Positions 1-8,370 of a stretch of DNA of 64,000 nucleotides are shown one piece after another. The stretch comes from CAZXWN01 sp964644695 [NCBI: uncultured bacterium]. Its GTDB lineage: Bacteria > UBP4 > UBA4092. The stretch lies in NCBI GenBank assembly GCA_964644695.1, contig CAZXWN010000013.1, forward strand, positions 8,934 through 72,933, read 5' to 3'. The notes beneath the pieces are model-generated. The model did not search any database and was not told the origin of the DNA. It was given only the letters and a program-made list of their open reading frames with translations. Position 1 is the stretch's first letter. Every line of letters begins with the position of its first letter. Both the position numbers and the translations under genes were made by a program.

Positions 1-221
1 TGTAACAGGGCCGGAGTCCCTGTAAATGGGCCTCGGACATACTCGGACGGCAATTCAATCAACCGGCCGGACATCTTCTTCACATAGAAATAACGGAAAC
101 CGCCGCCAATCAATCCAATGACCAAACATACACCGAGCAGAAATAAAAGGAACCGGCCTCCTTTACGAGGCCGGCGGATTTTCTGTTCGTTTAAATAAGG
201 GTTTGGATAATTATTCTTCAT
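1..221 (-). CDS. N-terminal part of a membrane-anchored protein (cut by window edge)
   Basis: Only the first 73 codons lie inside the window, so the product cannot be named. The start is polar and basic (RRPRKGG at about residues 16-22), followed by one hydrophobic segment at about 24-41 (LLFLLGVCLVIGLIGG). This looks like a single N-terminal membrane anchor with the rest of the protein outside the cytoplasm. Its ATG overlaps the TGA stop of the preceding minus-strand gene as ATGA, so the two are very probably translated together. I recognise no family from the visible part. Confidence 0.7.
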   Translation of the reverse strand, partial: MKNNYPNPYLNEQKIRRPRKGGRFLLFLLGVCLVIGLIGGGFRYFYVKKMSGRLIELPSEYVRGPFTGTPALL

Positions 222-2143
222 GGTGCCGGGTGTTCAGTAATATTAATATAATTATAACGGGTTTGGTCTAAAACACCTTCTAATAATAAACGAAGACTAT
301 ACACAATTTTGAAGTCCAGGCGGTAATCGGGGGGTGGCACATCAAAGACGTCCCAGCCTATTAATTCACCGGAAGCCATGTCTATCACAGCCTCCACCTG
401 TTCGTCCCGATAGATGATTCGGCGTGATGCGGGATGTATCTCCAGGTAATATTCAGCCCCTTTGATTCGTCCCCAGATTTGACGGCATCCCTCCGAATAA
501 GTATCTTCAGCATAAAAACCATCCCGGTTCTTATACAGCAGGAAGGTGTCTAAACTGGAATAGAATGCCGGGTACTTGATCCAGGGTTGTGAATAATCCG
601 CCTTCCAGGCTGGACACAATCGGCATTCATTACACAGGTCTGCGAAATTCCCAACCTGTGGAATATCCTCAATAATCAACTCATCCACATGATCCAATAT
701 CAGCCGTTCTCCTTCAATCCGGTACACGGGACATTCCCGGTCTGCCGGAAGAAGTGGCAGAAGGAAGTTCGCTCCAAATGGACAACTGGGAATCGCCGGC
801 GGGGTTTCAACCACATTCTCCGTCACGGTTGATTTCAGTTGCGCGCACAGGCGCTGAAGTGTTCTTTTGGCAGCATCGCCGGGATCAACATCTCCCGCAC
901 CACTCGATTTGCGGATATATTCTCGGACTGTTTTGGAGTGAGATTCCAACATCCCCGTCTCCAGGTTTTTCAGATACACATGCAGTCGAGAATATCCACC
1001 CGGCCGCAGGATGTCCGTACAGACTGACACCGGAACAAATCCACAGGTAACAGTTTCCGTAAAGTTATCCGCATCCACTCCGGCAGAAATCCCCATCGGG
1101 TATTGGGCACCAAAAGTTTCACGCACCTTCGCCGCCAGCCGGAGAGCCACCGGACGGAGGGCTTTTCCGGTAACAAACACTGCCGGTTCTCCGGGAAATT
1201 CCGGACGGTGATTCTCTACTAACAGGCCGCGGCAGGATTTGAATCCCAAACTTAATTGAGTGTGTTCTTTGACGGGTTCCATCTTTTCCATTAATCGCAT
1301 GAAACCATGCCAATGCGAATCATCCACTCCCAAAGATGGATGGATCTTCAAATCAGGCATGCCGGCACAATCCGCCAGGATAGATTCCAGTTCCGACTTA
1401 CCCAGAAGCATCGGGTCCAGTTTCAGGGAGATGTTCAGTTCCAACTCCTGCATCAGGAATCGGGCCATCTTGATCGTCTCATCAATTGGGCAAAATGGAG
1501 GAATGTTCAAGGTGGCAGAATCCGCGATCCGCGTTCGGAAAAGCATATCCTTATAACCAGACAACTCACGAGGCAGCTCCCGGCGGAATTGTTCCACCAG
1601 TTCATGGGCATCCCGTAAGGTTCGGACAAATTTCACAAGTTGGGCATCCTGAAGACTGGACGGCATACACTCTATCGTTAAATCAAATACGGTGTCATAT
1701 CGAGAGGGAGGGATTTTATCTCCCAGGAATCGGGCATGCCGGAACAGGTCCATAATCATGGAAGCCTTAACACATTCCTGTAAATATAAATCCAGTGGGA
1801 GTTCCTGCGGTTGTTCCTGAAGGAAAAGACTTCCCCGGTCAAAGTAGATTCCGGGTTGACGGGTCATATCCACCGCGGCGGAACGGACTGTCTTTAGGGC
1901 AAAGATTCGGGCACCGCCCAGCCATCCTAAAATCATCCCCTGCGCCATCTGAGTATGGGGACCTGAACTGATTCCCAGGGGAGACGATACTCGGTGCTCA
2001 TGAAAATCAACACCCGTATCAATCCTTAAGTCAGGCCAGTAAAAGTCTGTTTCCGGCATGTCATATATCTGCCGGTCTCGATGCCATTCTAAATAGGCCC
2101 TGCGAGCCAGAGTCCTGAAAGGTATAGGGTAAAGTTCAGCCAT
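218..2143 (-). CDS. YgfK-like (putative selenate reductase subunit family) protein lacking the FAD/NAD domain
   Basis: The 641-residue protein resembles the N-terminal TIM-barrel (dihydroorotate/dihydropyrimidine dehydrogenase-like) part of YgfK, and near residue 503 it has a cysteine motif LCNECRLCPAW (C504, C507, C510) like the YgfK C-terminal segment. YgfK proteins are about 1000 residues with a GltD-like FAD/NAD(P)-binding region between these parts. Here the connecting region has only about 70-80 residues and no GxGxxG motif. It may therefore bind a flavin in the barrel and an iron-sulfur cluster, with electron supply coming from another protein, which is inference. A sigma-70-like promoter lies about 110 bases upstream, and the gene is coupled to the next minus-strand gene. 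Family membership is likely; the substrate is unknown. Confidence 0.65.
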   Translation of the reverse strand: MAELYPIPFRTLARRAYLEWHRDRQIYDMPETDFYWPDLRIDTGVDFHEHRVSSPLGISSGPHTQMAQGMILGWLGGARIFALKTVRSAAVDMTRQPGIYFDRGSLFLQEQPQELPLDLYLQECVKASMIMDLFRHARFLGDKIPPSRYDTVFDLTIECMPSSLQDAQLVKFVRTLRDAHELVEQFRRELPRELSGYKDMLFRTRIADSATLNIPPFCPIDETIKMARFLMQELELNISLKLDPMLLGKSELESILADCAGMPDLKIHPSLGVDDSHWHGFMRLMEKMEPVKEHTQLSLGFKSCRGLLVENHRPEFPGEPAVFVTGKALRPVALRLAAKVRETFGAQYPMGISAGVDADNFTETVTCGFVPVSVCTDILRPGGYSRLHVYLKNLETGMLESHSKTVREYIRKSSGAGDVDPGDAAKRTLQRLCAQLKSTVTENVVETPPAIPSCPFGANFLLPLLPADRECPVYRIEGERLILDHVDELIIEDIPQVGNFADLCNECRLCPAWKADYSQPWIKYPAFYSSLDTFLLYKNRDGFYAEDTYSEGCRQIWGRIKGAEYYLEIHPASRRIIYRDEQVEAVIDMASGELIGWDVFDVPPPDYRLDFKIVYSLRLLLEGVLDQTRYNYINITEHPAP

Positions 2144-2250
2144 TTTCCTGCACTTCCCTCCGAGTATGGGCTTCTAATCAAAGACTAGCACATCTTCTAA
2201 CCAATTTACGCTACATTATTTCCATCCCATATAATCTGTATCTCCCTGTC

Positions 2251-2278
2251 ATTTTACACACTTATCCCGCCCAGTCAA
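2251..2278 (-). promoter_or_regulatory. sigma-70-type promoter for the YgfK-like gene
   Basis: On the minus strand TTGACT (2278-2273) and TAAAAT (2256-2251) are separated by 16 bases, each hexamer matching five of six consensus positions. The predicted transcript would have a leader of about 100 bases before the ATG at 2143, where GGAGGG provides a ribosome binding site. Confidence 0.5.
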
Positions 2279-2350
2279 AATAATGTGACACTTCAATAAA
2301 ACAGCTTAAGTGGATATTGATCTAAGGGAGTCTAATTCAAATTTGTAGAG

Positions 2351-3619
2351 TTACGAATGGGAAGATTCCGTGGGTGGTTGAAATTCCCACGTCTGTTCCT
2401 GATGGAATACGCCCTCATCTCCCGGTTTCCCCAACGACATAAAAATGGAATACAGGCAGGCGTGATAATCATACGCGGTCTCGTCAGCAATCGGTTCCCG
2501 GTAAATCCCACAGGATAACAGATACTTTCCCTGCTGAAGATTAAACTGCGGATAACTCACCTTCAACTCACCTTCACCGGGAGAGATTCTTTCCACCACT
2601 TCATGCCGCAACCGGGTATTGGACCCATTAAGATAGTGCCCATTTTCATCCGCCCATCCAATCCCAAAAATGGGATTCTCAATCGTCTGATGAGCTTTAT
2701 ATTTGATTCGAATCTCCAGAGGTTCTCCGGGAGTAAAGATATACTTTTCCTCACCTGTCCCACCAAAAATATGAACCTCCGTAATCTCAATCTCACGAGA
2801 CCCTGTACGGAATCCCGACTTGGCAGTCGGTATCACCTGGACATCACTGAACTGACGCGCCAGTTCCATCCGACGGTTCATGATGCGTTCATAATAGATT
2901 TTTACTACTTCCCGGGCATCACCGTCTTTTTCGATGTGACCATGATTCAGAAGGATTGCCCGGTGGCTGACTTTTTCAATCATCCCCAAATCGTGGGAGA
3001 CAATAACGATAGTCTTTCCTTCCTGCTGGAATCGGCGAATCTTATCCACACATTTTGCCTGGAAGGCTCCATCCCCTACCGCCAGAACTTCGTCCACTAA
3101 CAAAACTTCCGGATCGGTATGAATGGCAATCGAAAATCCCAGTCTGACATACATCCCGGAAGAATAATGTTTGATGGGGCTGTCGATGAAATCCCGTAAC
3201 TCCGCAAACTCAATAATATCTTCCATCCGCTCATTCAGGACCTTCTCCGAAATCCCAAGGATGGACCCATTCAAATAAATATTCTCTCTGCCGGTCAAAT
3301 CAGGATGAAACCCTGCGCCCAGCTCCAGTAATGCGGCAATCTTCCCGTTGACATGGAGTAACCCCGATGTCGGAGGCGTAATCCCCAGAAGCAGTTTCAG
3401 AAGGGTACTCTTCCCGGCTCCATTATCTCCGATAATCCCCAGCGTCTGGCCTCGGGGAACCGTAAAAGAAATATCCTTCAAGGCCGTGAAGTCCTGTGCC
3501 GGTGTCCATTTCCAAAACATCAATGTATTCAGAAATAATTCCCGGATAGAACCCATTTTCTCCAGGCGGAGCTTGAAACTCTTTGTCAACGATTCAACTT
3601 TAATAGCCGGTGTAGTCAT
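2351..3619 (-). CDS. Polysaccharide/O-antigen export ABC transporter ATP-binding protein (Wzt/TagH type)
   Basis: ATPase subunit of an ABC-2 type exporter of a cell-surface polysaccharide, acting at the cytoplasmic face. Walker A GDNGAGKS is at residues 64-71, the signature YSSGM at about 152-156, and Walker B EVLLVDEVLA at 171-180, followed by the VSHD H-loop. The ALLELGAGFHPDLTGREN segment is typical of the Wzt/TagH subfamily. Residues about 270-415 match a Wzt C-terminal beta-sandwich that binds the glycan end. An in-frame GTG at 3649 exists, but the ATG at 3619 starts just before the conserved domain and has TATAAT seven bases upstream, so I use it. The usual ABC-2 permease partner is not adjacent. 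Confidence 0.85.
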   Translation of the reverse strand: MTTPAIKVESLTKSFKLRLEKMGSIRELFLNTLMFWKWTPAQDFTALKDISFTVPRGQTLGIIGDNGAGKSTLLKLLLGITPPTSGLLHVNGKIAALLELGAGFHPDLTGRENIYLNGSILGISEKVLNERMEDIIEFAELRDFIDSPIKHYSSGMYVRLGFSIAIHTDPEVLLVDEVLAVGDGAFQAKCVDKIRRFQQEGKTIVIVSHDLGMIEKVSHRAILLNHGHIEKDGDAREVVKIYYERIMNRRMELARQFSDVQVIPTAKSGFRTGSREIEITEVHIFGGTGEEKYIFTPGEPLEIRIKYKAHQTIENPIFGIGWADENGHYLNGSNTRLRHEVVERISPGEGELKVSYPQFNLQQGKYLLSCGIYREPIADETAYDYHACLYSIFMSLGKPGDEGVFHQEQTWEFQPPTESSHS

Positions 3620-3626
3620 GTCAACT

Positions 3627-3632
3627 ATTATA
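3627..3632 (-). promoter_or_regulatory. Minus-10 box close to the ABC ATPase start (leaderless transcript)
   Basis: On the minus strand a perfect TATAAT is followed by seven bases and the ATG at 3619. That places the expected transcription start on or within a base of the start codon, and there is no Shine-Dalgarno sequence. No clear -35 box is visible. Confidence 0.45.
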
Positions 3633-3770
3633 AGGTGAACCGAAGACACTCTGATACTCTTTCACACGATTTCTTATTTTCTTTCATTTCATCCCCCGAA
3701 TAATTCTTGTCCTCCTCCCCACCAGATTCCTCCAGGAGACCTTTCCCCACTGTAAATGTCGTTTGCCACC

Positions 3771-3793
3771 AACGAAGCAGAAACGAATCGGGT
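3771..3793 (+). repeat. 23-bp dispersed intergenic motif, copy 1
   Basis: Matches AACGAA(N6)ACGAATCGGGT, found five times in this window and always between genes. The motif contains the direct repeat ACGAA with an 11-bp period. This copy lies in the divergent gap between the ABC ATPase and the M20 peptidase. Confidence 0.6.
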
Positions 3794-3901
3794 CCCTTCC
3801 ACACAAGTACAATTCTTGTGGGACTTTGGTATTACTGGACATCTGGGACAGGGTGATGGAAAATGATAAGCGGTATTGATATCCCTCGACTGGAGGCCGT
3901 C

Positions 3902-5257
3902 ATGGATAAAACATTTACTTATATTGAGTCTAATAAGGACCGATACTTACAGGAATTAAAAGAGTTCTTATCATTTGCTTCTGTAAGTAAACACTCCCAG
4001 AGAAAACAAGACACTCGCAACTGTGCCCTCTGGCTGAAAGAACATCTGACCAAACTGGGAATGAAAACCCAATTACTGGAAACGGATAACCATCCCATTG
4101 TAAAAGCGGAACTCGCCGGACAATCCGCAAAACGGTTGATGGTCTATGGCCATTATGATGTCCAACCGGCTGAACCCCTTGAGTTATGGGAAACACCCCC
4201 TTTTGAAGCCACCTTCAAAGATGGTTTCATTATCGCCCGGGGTGCCACAGATGATAAGGGCCAGCTGTTCTGTCATGTAAAAGCTGTGGAGGCCCTTCTG
4301 GCCACTCAGGGTTCACTTCCCTGTTCCCTCCTTTTCCTGATTGAAGGGGAAGAAGAGGGCGGAGGAGACGGACTGAAACAATATGTCCAGAAAGCCAAAT
4401 CCGAATTAGGATGTGAGGCAATCATCGTTTCTGACGGTTCCATGTATGGAGAAAATACACCCGCTATCTGTTATGGCCTGCGTGGCATTGTCTCCCTGGA
4501 AATAATTATCCACGGTCCTAAACAGGACCTTCACTCCGGTACTTTTGGTGGGGCGGTTGCAAACCCGGCATTGGTTTTATCCCGGATTCTCGCCAAATGT
4601 ATGGATGAGTCCGGACGTATCAGCATCCCCGGTATCTATGACCAGGTCCGTCAGGTCGAACCATGGGAAAAAGACAATCTCAAAAAACTGAATTTCGATG
4701 ATACCCGGTTCAAACAACAGCTTGGCATCAAGGAAACCTTCGGAGAACCTTACTTCAGTACACCCGAACGGACTTGGGCTCGCCCGACCTTTGAAGTCAA
4801 TGGCATTTATGGTGGATACGCCGGGGAAGGCGGAAAGACCATCATTCCATCCTATGCCGGAGCTAAAATTACCCTCCGTCTGGTGCCGGATATGCAGGCA
4901 GAGACGGTCTGTAAATTAGTCGGTGATTACCTCCGGAGTCTCGTCCCACCCACTGTCACCCTTGAGATGAGAGGACCCTCTGGCTCTAACCCAATGATTG
5001 TGGATGTGGACCAACCCATTATAAAAGCAGGGATGGAAGCACTTAAAGCCGGCTTTGGAAAAGACCCGGTCTTCATCCGTGAAGGGGGTTCAATTCCTGT
5101 CATCAAGACCATGTGGGAAAACCTTCATGTCCCCGTTCTCCTTATGGGTTTGGGTTGTGACAGTGATGGGGCCCATGCTCCCAATGAACGATTTGCTATC
5201 GACAGTTTCATTAAGGGTATTAAGTCATCGGCTGCCCTTCTGGGGCGATATAAATAA
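3902..5257 (+). CDS. M20 family metallopeptidase (dipeptidase)
   Basis: Cytoplasmic zinc peptidase of the ArgE/DapE/CPG2 clan, 451 residues, the length normal for M20 dipeptidases. Visible metal and catalytic positions are YGHYDVQP (H84, D86), GATDDKG (D117), EGEEEGG (catalytic Glu about 150 and metal Glu 151) and GAHAPNE near the C-terminus, whose His is the last ligand. The dimerisation lid domain lies in the middle, about residues 190-330. An ATG at 3863 is in frame, but the ATG at 3902 has GGAGG five bases upstream and gives the N-terminus usual in the family, so I choose 3902. It probably hydrolyses dipeptides or N-acylated amino acids; the exact substrate cannot be read. The next gene follows after 39 bases, so co-transcription is possible. 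Confidence 0.88.
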   Translation: MDKTFTYIESNKDRYLQELKEFLSFASVSKHSQRKQDTRNCALWLKEHLTKLGMKTQLLETDNHPIVKAELAGQSAKRLMVYGHYDVQPAEPLELWETPPFEATFKDGFIIARGATDDKGQLFCHVKAVEALLATQGSLPCSLLFLIEGEEEGGGDGLKQYVQKAKSELGCEAIIVSDGSMYGENTPAICYGLRGIVSLEIIIHGPKQDLHSGTFGGAVANPALVLSRILAKCMDESGRISIPGIYDQVRQVEPWEKDNLKKLNFDDTRFKQQLGIKETFGEPYFSTPERTWARPTFEVNGIYGGYAGEGGKTIIPSYAGAKITLRLVPDMQAETVCKLVGDYLRSLVPPTVTLEMRGPSGSNPMIVDVDQPIIKAGMEALKAGFGKDPVFIREGGSIPVIKTMWENLHVPVLLMGLGCDSDGAHAPNERFAIDSFIKGIKSSAALLGRYK

Positions 5258-5296
5258 TATAGGAGTTTTACCGAATTTGTAAGGGAGATTGTAACG

Positions 5297-6451
5297 ATGT
5301 TAAAAAAGTTTTTTTATAGTCTGCTGTTCCTGCTTCCAGTCCTGAGTCTGGCCATTCCGGTGGCGCAGACACCCCAGGTAACATGGGCTCAGGGAAGTAC
5401 TCGAATCACCATTGCCATTGATGACATGAATAAAAATGTCCGCATCTCTAAACTCATGTCTCAGAAAAATACCGTCTTCTTTGATGTCTATGGCATCAAT
5501 GCCAAACGGGCCCGAATGATTGTTTATCCTCAGAACACTTTTGCCACCAAGGTCGTTGTATCCCAGTTCTCCAGTGATAGTGTTCCCATAGTCCGGGTTG
5601 TTCTGTTTCATCAGGGTGGTTTGAAAAAAGCTCGTTATCTTCTCACCCCCGAACTGACCAGTAACGGTATCCTCATTGATTATAATGACCCCCGGCTGCC
5701 TAGTGGTGAAATCCCGATTCCAGCATCGGTCACCACTAAAAATGAAACACCGGTTCCTCCTCCGACCCCTAAACCGGTCAAGGAAAAACCCATCATCAAA
5801 AAAGAAGAACCCAAGCCGGTCACCCCAACAGTAAATACCACAATTCCGGCCCCCAAACCAACACCCGTTCCAGAACCTGATGTATTGAAACCCATGGTCC
5901 TTGAACCAAAAAAGCCGGAAGTAAAAAAGGAAGAACCTAAACCTCTCAAGATTTCTAAAGAAGGAGTTTCCGCTCCTCCTATCCAAAGACGCGTCACTGC
6001 CAAATTTACCGATGCAGACCTGTATAGTGTCGTCCGAGCGCTCTCCTCTCAGGCCGGATTAAATATTTATTCCGGACTGAAACTCGAGGGAAAAGTCACT
6101 CGGGAAATCAAGGATGAACCGGTCGGCGAGATCCTCCGGGTCATCTTGGAAGAAAATAAATACAAAATGGATATCATCAATCCGGAATCCATCAAAATCA
6201 CAGAAATCTCCAAGAAACCAGATCCGATTGCCGCATCAACCAAGCCGGAAATCAAAGTATTCACCCTGTCGCTCAAGGAATTTGATATGTTAAGAGCCCG
6301 GATGAATGTCCTCTTGAATGAAAGAGTCCGCGAAGGGCAAACAAAACCGGAAGTAAATGCCGCCACAGTGACCTTTGTGGTGACAGCCACTCCCGACACC
6401 TTGAATGCGCTGGATGAACTAATCAAAACCCAAAAAGAAACAAATCCCTGA
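5297..6451 (+). CDS. PilQ-like periplasmic protein with AMIN and STN/secretin N domains but no secretin barrel
   Basis: Exported protein of 384 residues with a signal peptide (hydrophobic residues about 5-22). Residues about 30-130 look like an AMIN domain, as at the N-terminus of PilQ and AmiC. A Pro/Lys/Glu-rich linker covers about 145-220, followed by an STN-like fold (about 225-300, DLYSVVRALSSQAGLNIY) and an N1/NolW-like segment (about 310-380). Full PilQ secretins continue with a beta-barrel of about 250 residues, absent here because the stop is followed directly by a strong terminator. It may bind peptidoglycan through AMIN and support a secretin encoded elsewhere, which is inference. 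The ATG has GGGAG nine bases upstream. Confidence 0.7.
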   Translation: MLKKFFYSLLFLLPVLSLAIPVAQTPQVTWAQGSTRITIAIDDMNKNVRISKLMSQKNTVFFDVYGINAKRARMIVYPQNTFATKVVVSQFSSDSVPIVRVVLFHQGGLKKARYLLTPELTSNGILIDYNDPRLPSGEIPIPASVTTKNETPVPPPTPKPVKEKPIIKKEEPKPVTPTVNTTIPAPKPTPVPEPDVLKPMVLEPKKPEVKKEEPKPLKISKEGVSAPPIQRRVTAKFTDADLYSVVRALSSQAGLNIYSGLKLEGKVTREIKDEPVGEILRVILEENKYKMDIINPESIKITEISKKPDPIAASTKPEIKVFTLSLKEFDMLRARMNVLLNERVREGQTKPEVNAATVTFVVTATPDTLNALDELIKTQKETNP

Positions 6452-6490
6452 TCTATTTCAAACGCCGCACCCTTTATAATAAGTCATTTA

Positions 6491-6533
6491 AATACCCCAA
6501 TACCTTTCACTAAATGGTATTGGGGTATTTTTT
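6491..6533 (+). terminator. Rho-independent terminator after the PilQ-like gene
   Basis: A perfect 14-bp stem (AATACCCCAATACC with its complement, ending at 6529) with an 11-base loop is followed by a T run. Confidence 0.9.
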
Positions 6534-6571
6534 ATGAGATTCCGTTTTCCGTATAGCAACTCTACTTATGT

Positions 6572-6940
6572 TTACTCAAATATGCACCAATGCACGCCAA
6601 ACTTATCAATAAGACAAAAACAATGTTTACTATAACCCGAATCTCCTATTGGCTCGTGTGGTGATGCCCCTTCTTTCAAAACCTCATATATCTTGTACAC
6701 CTTGTCTGCGTTCCCCATGCCAAGATGCAAACATAATTGCATTGTGTTTCCGGGATTAGGCTCTTTTGAATTTAATTCAGATAAAGCAAGGATTTGCCCA
6801 TATACATCAAGTTCTGCATGCATATAAGTGCCATCCTCTTGTGGATAAGCACAGACAAGTTTTGCATCAAATGCTTTTTGATAGAACTCCAGTGCTTTAT
6901 CACTTCCGACAACATTAACTTGAAACAGCGACCTTAACAT
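6572..6940 (-). CDS. VOC family (PhnB/glyoxalase-like) protein
   Basis: Small cytoplasmic protein of 122 residues with the beta-alpha-beta-beta-beta fold of the vicinal oxygen chelate superfamily. The N-terminal VNVVGSDKALEFYQKAF and C-terminal CLIDKFGVHWCIFE segments are typical of PhnB-like members. Such proteins can be dioxygenases, isomerases or resistance proteins, and the sequence alone does not decide. It is monocistronic, faces the PilQ-like gene tail to tail, and has GAGGGG seven bases before its ATG. It is somewhat AT-richer than its neighbours. Confidence 0.8.
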   Translation of the reverse strand: MLRSLFQVNVVGSDKALEFYQKAFDAKLVCAYPQEDGTYMHAELDVYGQILALSELNSKEPNPGNTMQLCLHLGMGNADKVYKIYEVLKEGASPHEPIGDSGYSKHCFCLIDKFGVHWCIFE

Positions 6941-7044
6941 AACTTTGCCCCTCTTTTTACGCTCGGTTTGTTGGTTACAGCGTATCTCGCATTATGATAC
7001 CACCAGCATCACGGAATCTTATGAAACATACTTATATCCCACAA

Positions 7045-7082
7045 GGAAAAAGCATCCCACACATAACCATGAGATGCCTTTT
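7045..7082 (-). terminator. Probable terminator of the SGNH hydrolase gene
   Basis: On the minus strand GGCATC pairs with GATGC across a long loop, flanked by an A run before and a T run after the stem. The stem is short and the loop large, so the assignment is moderate. Confidence 0.5.
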
Positions 7083-7107
7083 CTAAAAGATATATTTATA
7101 AAACATA

Positions 7108-8262
7108 CTATTTGACGAACTTCTTTATAGACGGGTAAAGGTTTTTTGCCATACGGTCCATCCCCAAATCATTGAAGTGGACACCATCCACTGTACCTTC
7201 ACCATCTGAGCCAATCAAATCCTTTGCGGATACAAGGTATAAATATTTAACACCCTGCTTCTTCAATGATTGAACGGAGTTCTCCTGTTTAATACTGGTG
7301 CTTGTCGGATGAGCATCCGGGCGGATTGATGTTCGGCCAACAAACACAATGGGCGTTTTAGGATGGGTCTTGCGGATGCTGGTTACCAGATTGTTGATGC
7401 GCTCATCATATTCCTTCTGAGAAATGTCTCCGACATTGGCCAGACAATCAATCACATAAACGGCTGGGTCTAATTGAGCATATATCTCACCAATCCCCAG
7501 ATCCATTCTGCCGGAACCAGAGAACCCAAGGTTGATAATAGGACGGTCAAGTTGTCTGCTGAGAATCGAAGTCCATGCCATACCCGGACGGGATGCACAT
7601 CCCCCCTGAGTAATTGAAGTCCCATAGATTGCAATAGGCTGCCGCTTATTCGCAGGTCGCGGTGCCGGCTTATCAAGTTTTGCGCTCTGTGGAACGCCAA
7701 TTTCCAGTAACTTGATTCCATTGTATAACGGCAAATACAGTAAGCATTCTTTAGTGCCCTTGAAGGAATTAGGGAACTCAAAGGTAACATCATTCCCTTC
7801 CACTTTAGTGGGTCTGCCATTGGCAATAAAGGTCCACACTCCCTTGGCGGAGCGTGCGTATAAATCAACACCACTGACACCCGTTGCGGGCATGTGTGGC
7901 ATAGCAAGCATGTCATTATTCAGGTCCCATCGAACTTCAACCATTGGAGCATTGGTTGTAAAACGAATGCTGATTCCAGCAGAATTCTTACTTAACCCCC
8001 AGGCTGATGTATTAATAATGGCCTGAGCTTCATCCGGTAAACGGTCAAACGGTCCTGAAGTGTTTGTCCATCCCTTTCCCTCAACTTCCAGGGTTGTTGC
8101 ATTACACCATTTTATTTCCTCTGCAGTCACACCGCCTGACTGAAGCAAAAGGACTGCAAATATGAACATCAATACCCAGCTGGCGGATATTTGGTTTGAT
8201 GGCTTTGATGGTTTCTTGGACGGCTTTGTGTTTTGGGAGGTTGTTTTCTTCAAGGGACTCAC
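7108..8262 (-). CDS. Exported SGNH/GDSL hydrolase with N-terminal jelly-roll domain
   Basis: Probable secreted carbohydrate or ester hydrolase of 384 residues. A Lys/Ser/Pro-rich start precedes a hydrophobic segment (about 28-44) acting as signal peptide or anchor. Residues about 50-195 fit the small beta domain often preceding SGNH hydrolases, and the hydrolase follows. Catalytic blocks are visible: YGTSITQGG (nucleophile S216), GFSGSG (oxyanion Gly), ANVG (N276) and DGVHFND (D359, H362). All four blocks are intact, so activity is expected. The start is GTG with no strong ribosome binding site; the next in-frame ATG would leave a signal peptide without a basic end, so I keep the GTG. The natural ester substrate is unknown. 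Confidence 0.8.
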   Translation of the reverse strand: MSPLKKTTSQNTKPSKKPSKPSNQISASWVLMFIFAVLLLQSGGVTAEEIKWCNATTLEVEGKGWTNTSGPFDRLPDEAQAIINTSAWGLSKNSAGISIRFTTNAPMVEVRWDLNNDMLAMPHMPATGVSGVDLYARSAKGVWTFIANGRPTKVEGNDVTFEFPNSFKGTKECLLYLPLYNGIKLLEIGVPQSAKLDKPAPRPANKRQPIAIYGTSITQGGCASRPGMAWTSILSRQLDRPIINLGFSGSGRMDLGIGEIYAQLDPAVYVIDCLANVGDISQKEYDERINNLVTSIRKTHPKTPIVFVGRTSIRPDAHPTSTSIKQENSVQSLKKQGVKYLYLVSAKDLIGSDGEGTVDGVHFNDLGMDRMAKNLYPSIKKFVK

Positions 8263-8370
8263 CTTATAAATAGATTTTGTTCCATAACATTTTCGTTAAT
8301 ACTTGAAATTTTACCACTATTAGAACAAAGGTATGTCCCGGGAATTTTTGTAGCTCTACTATTTCATCCT

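Noticed and set aside
5300-5986. Long antisense open frame of 228 codons opposite the PilQ-like gene
   Set aside because: It exists because the Pro/Lys/Glu-rich linker on the plus strand gives few stops on the other strand; the peptide is Phe/Gly/Arg-biased with no fold signature or ribosome binding site.
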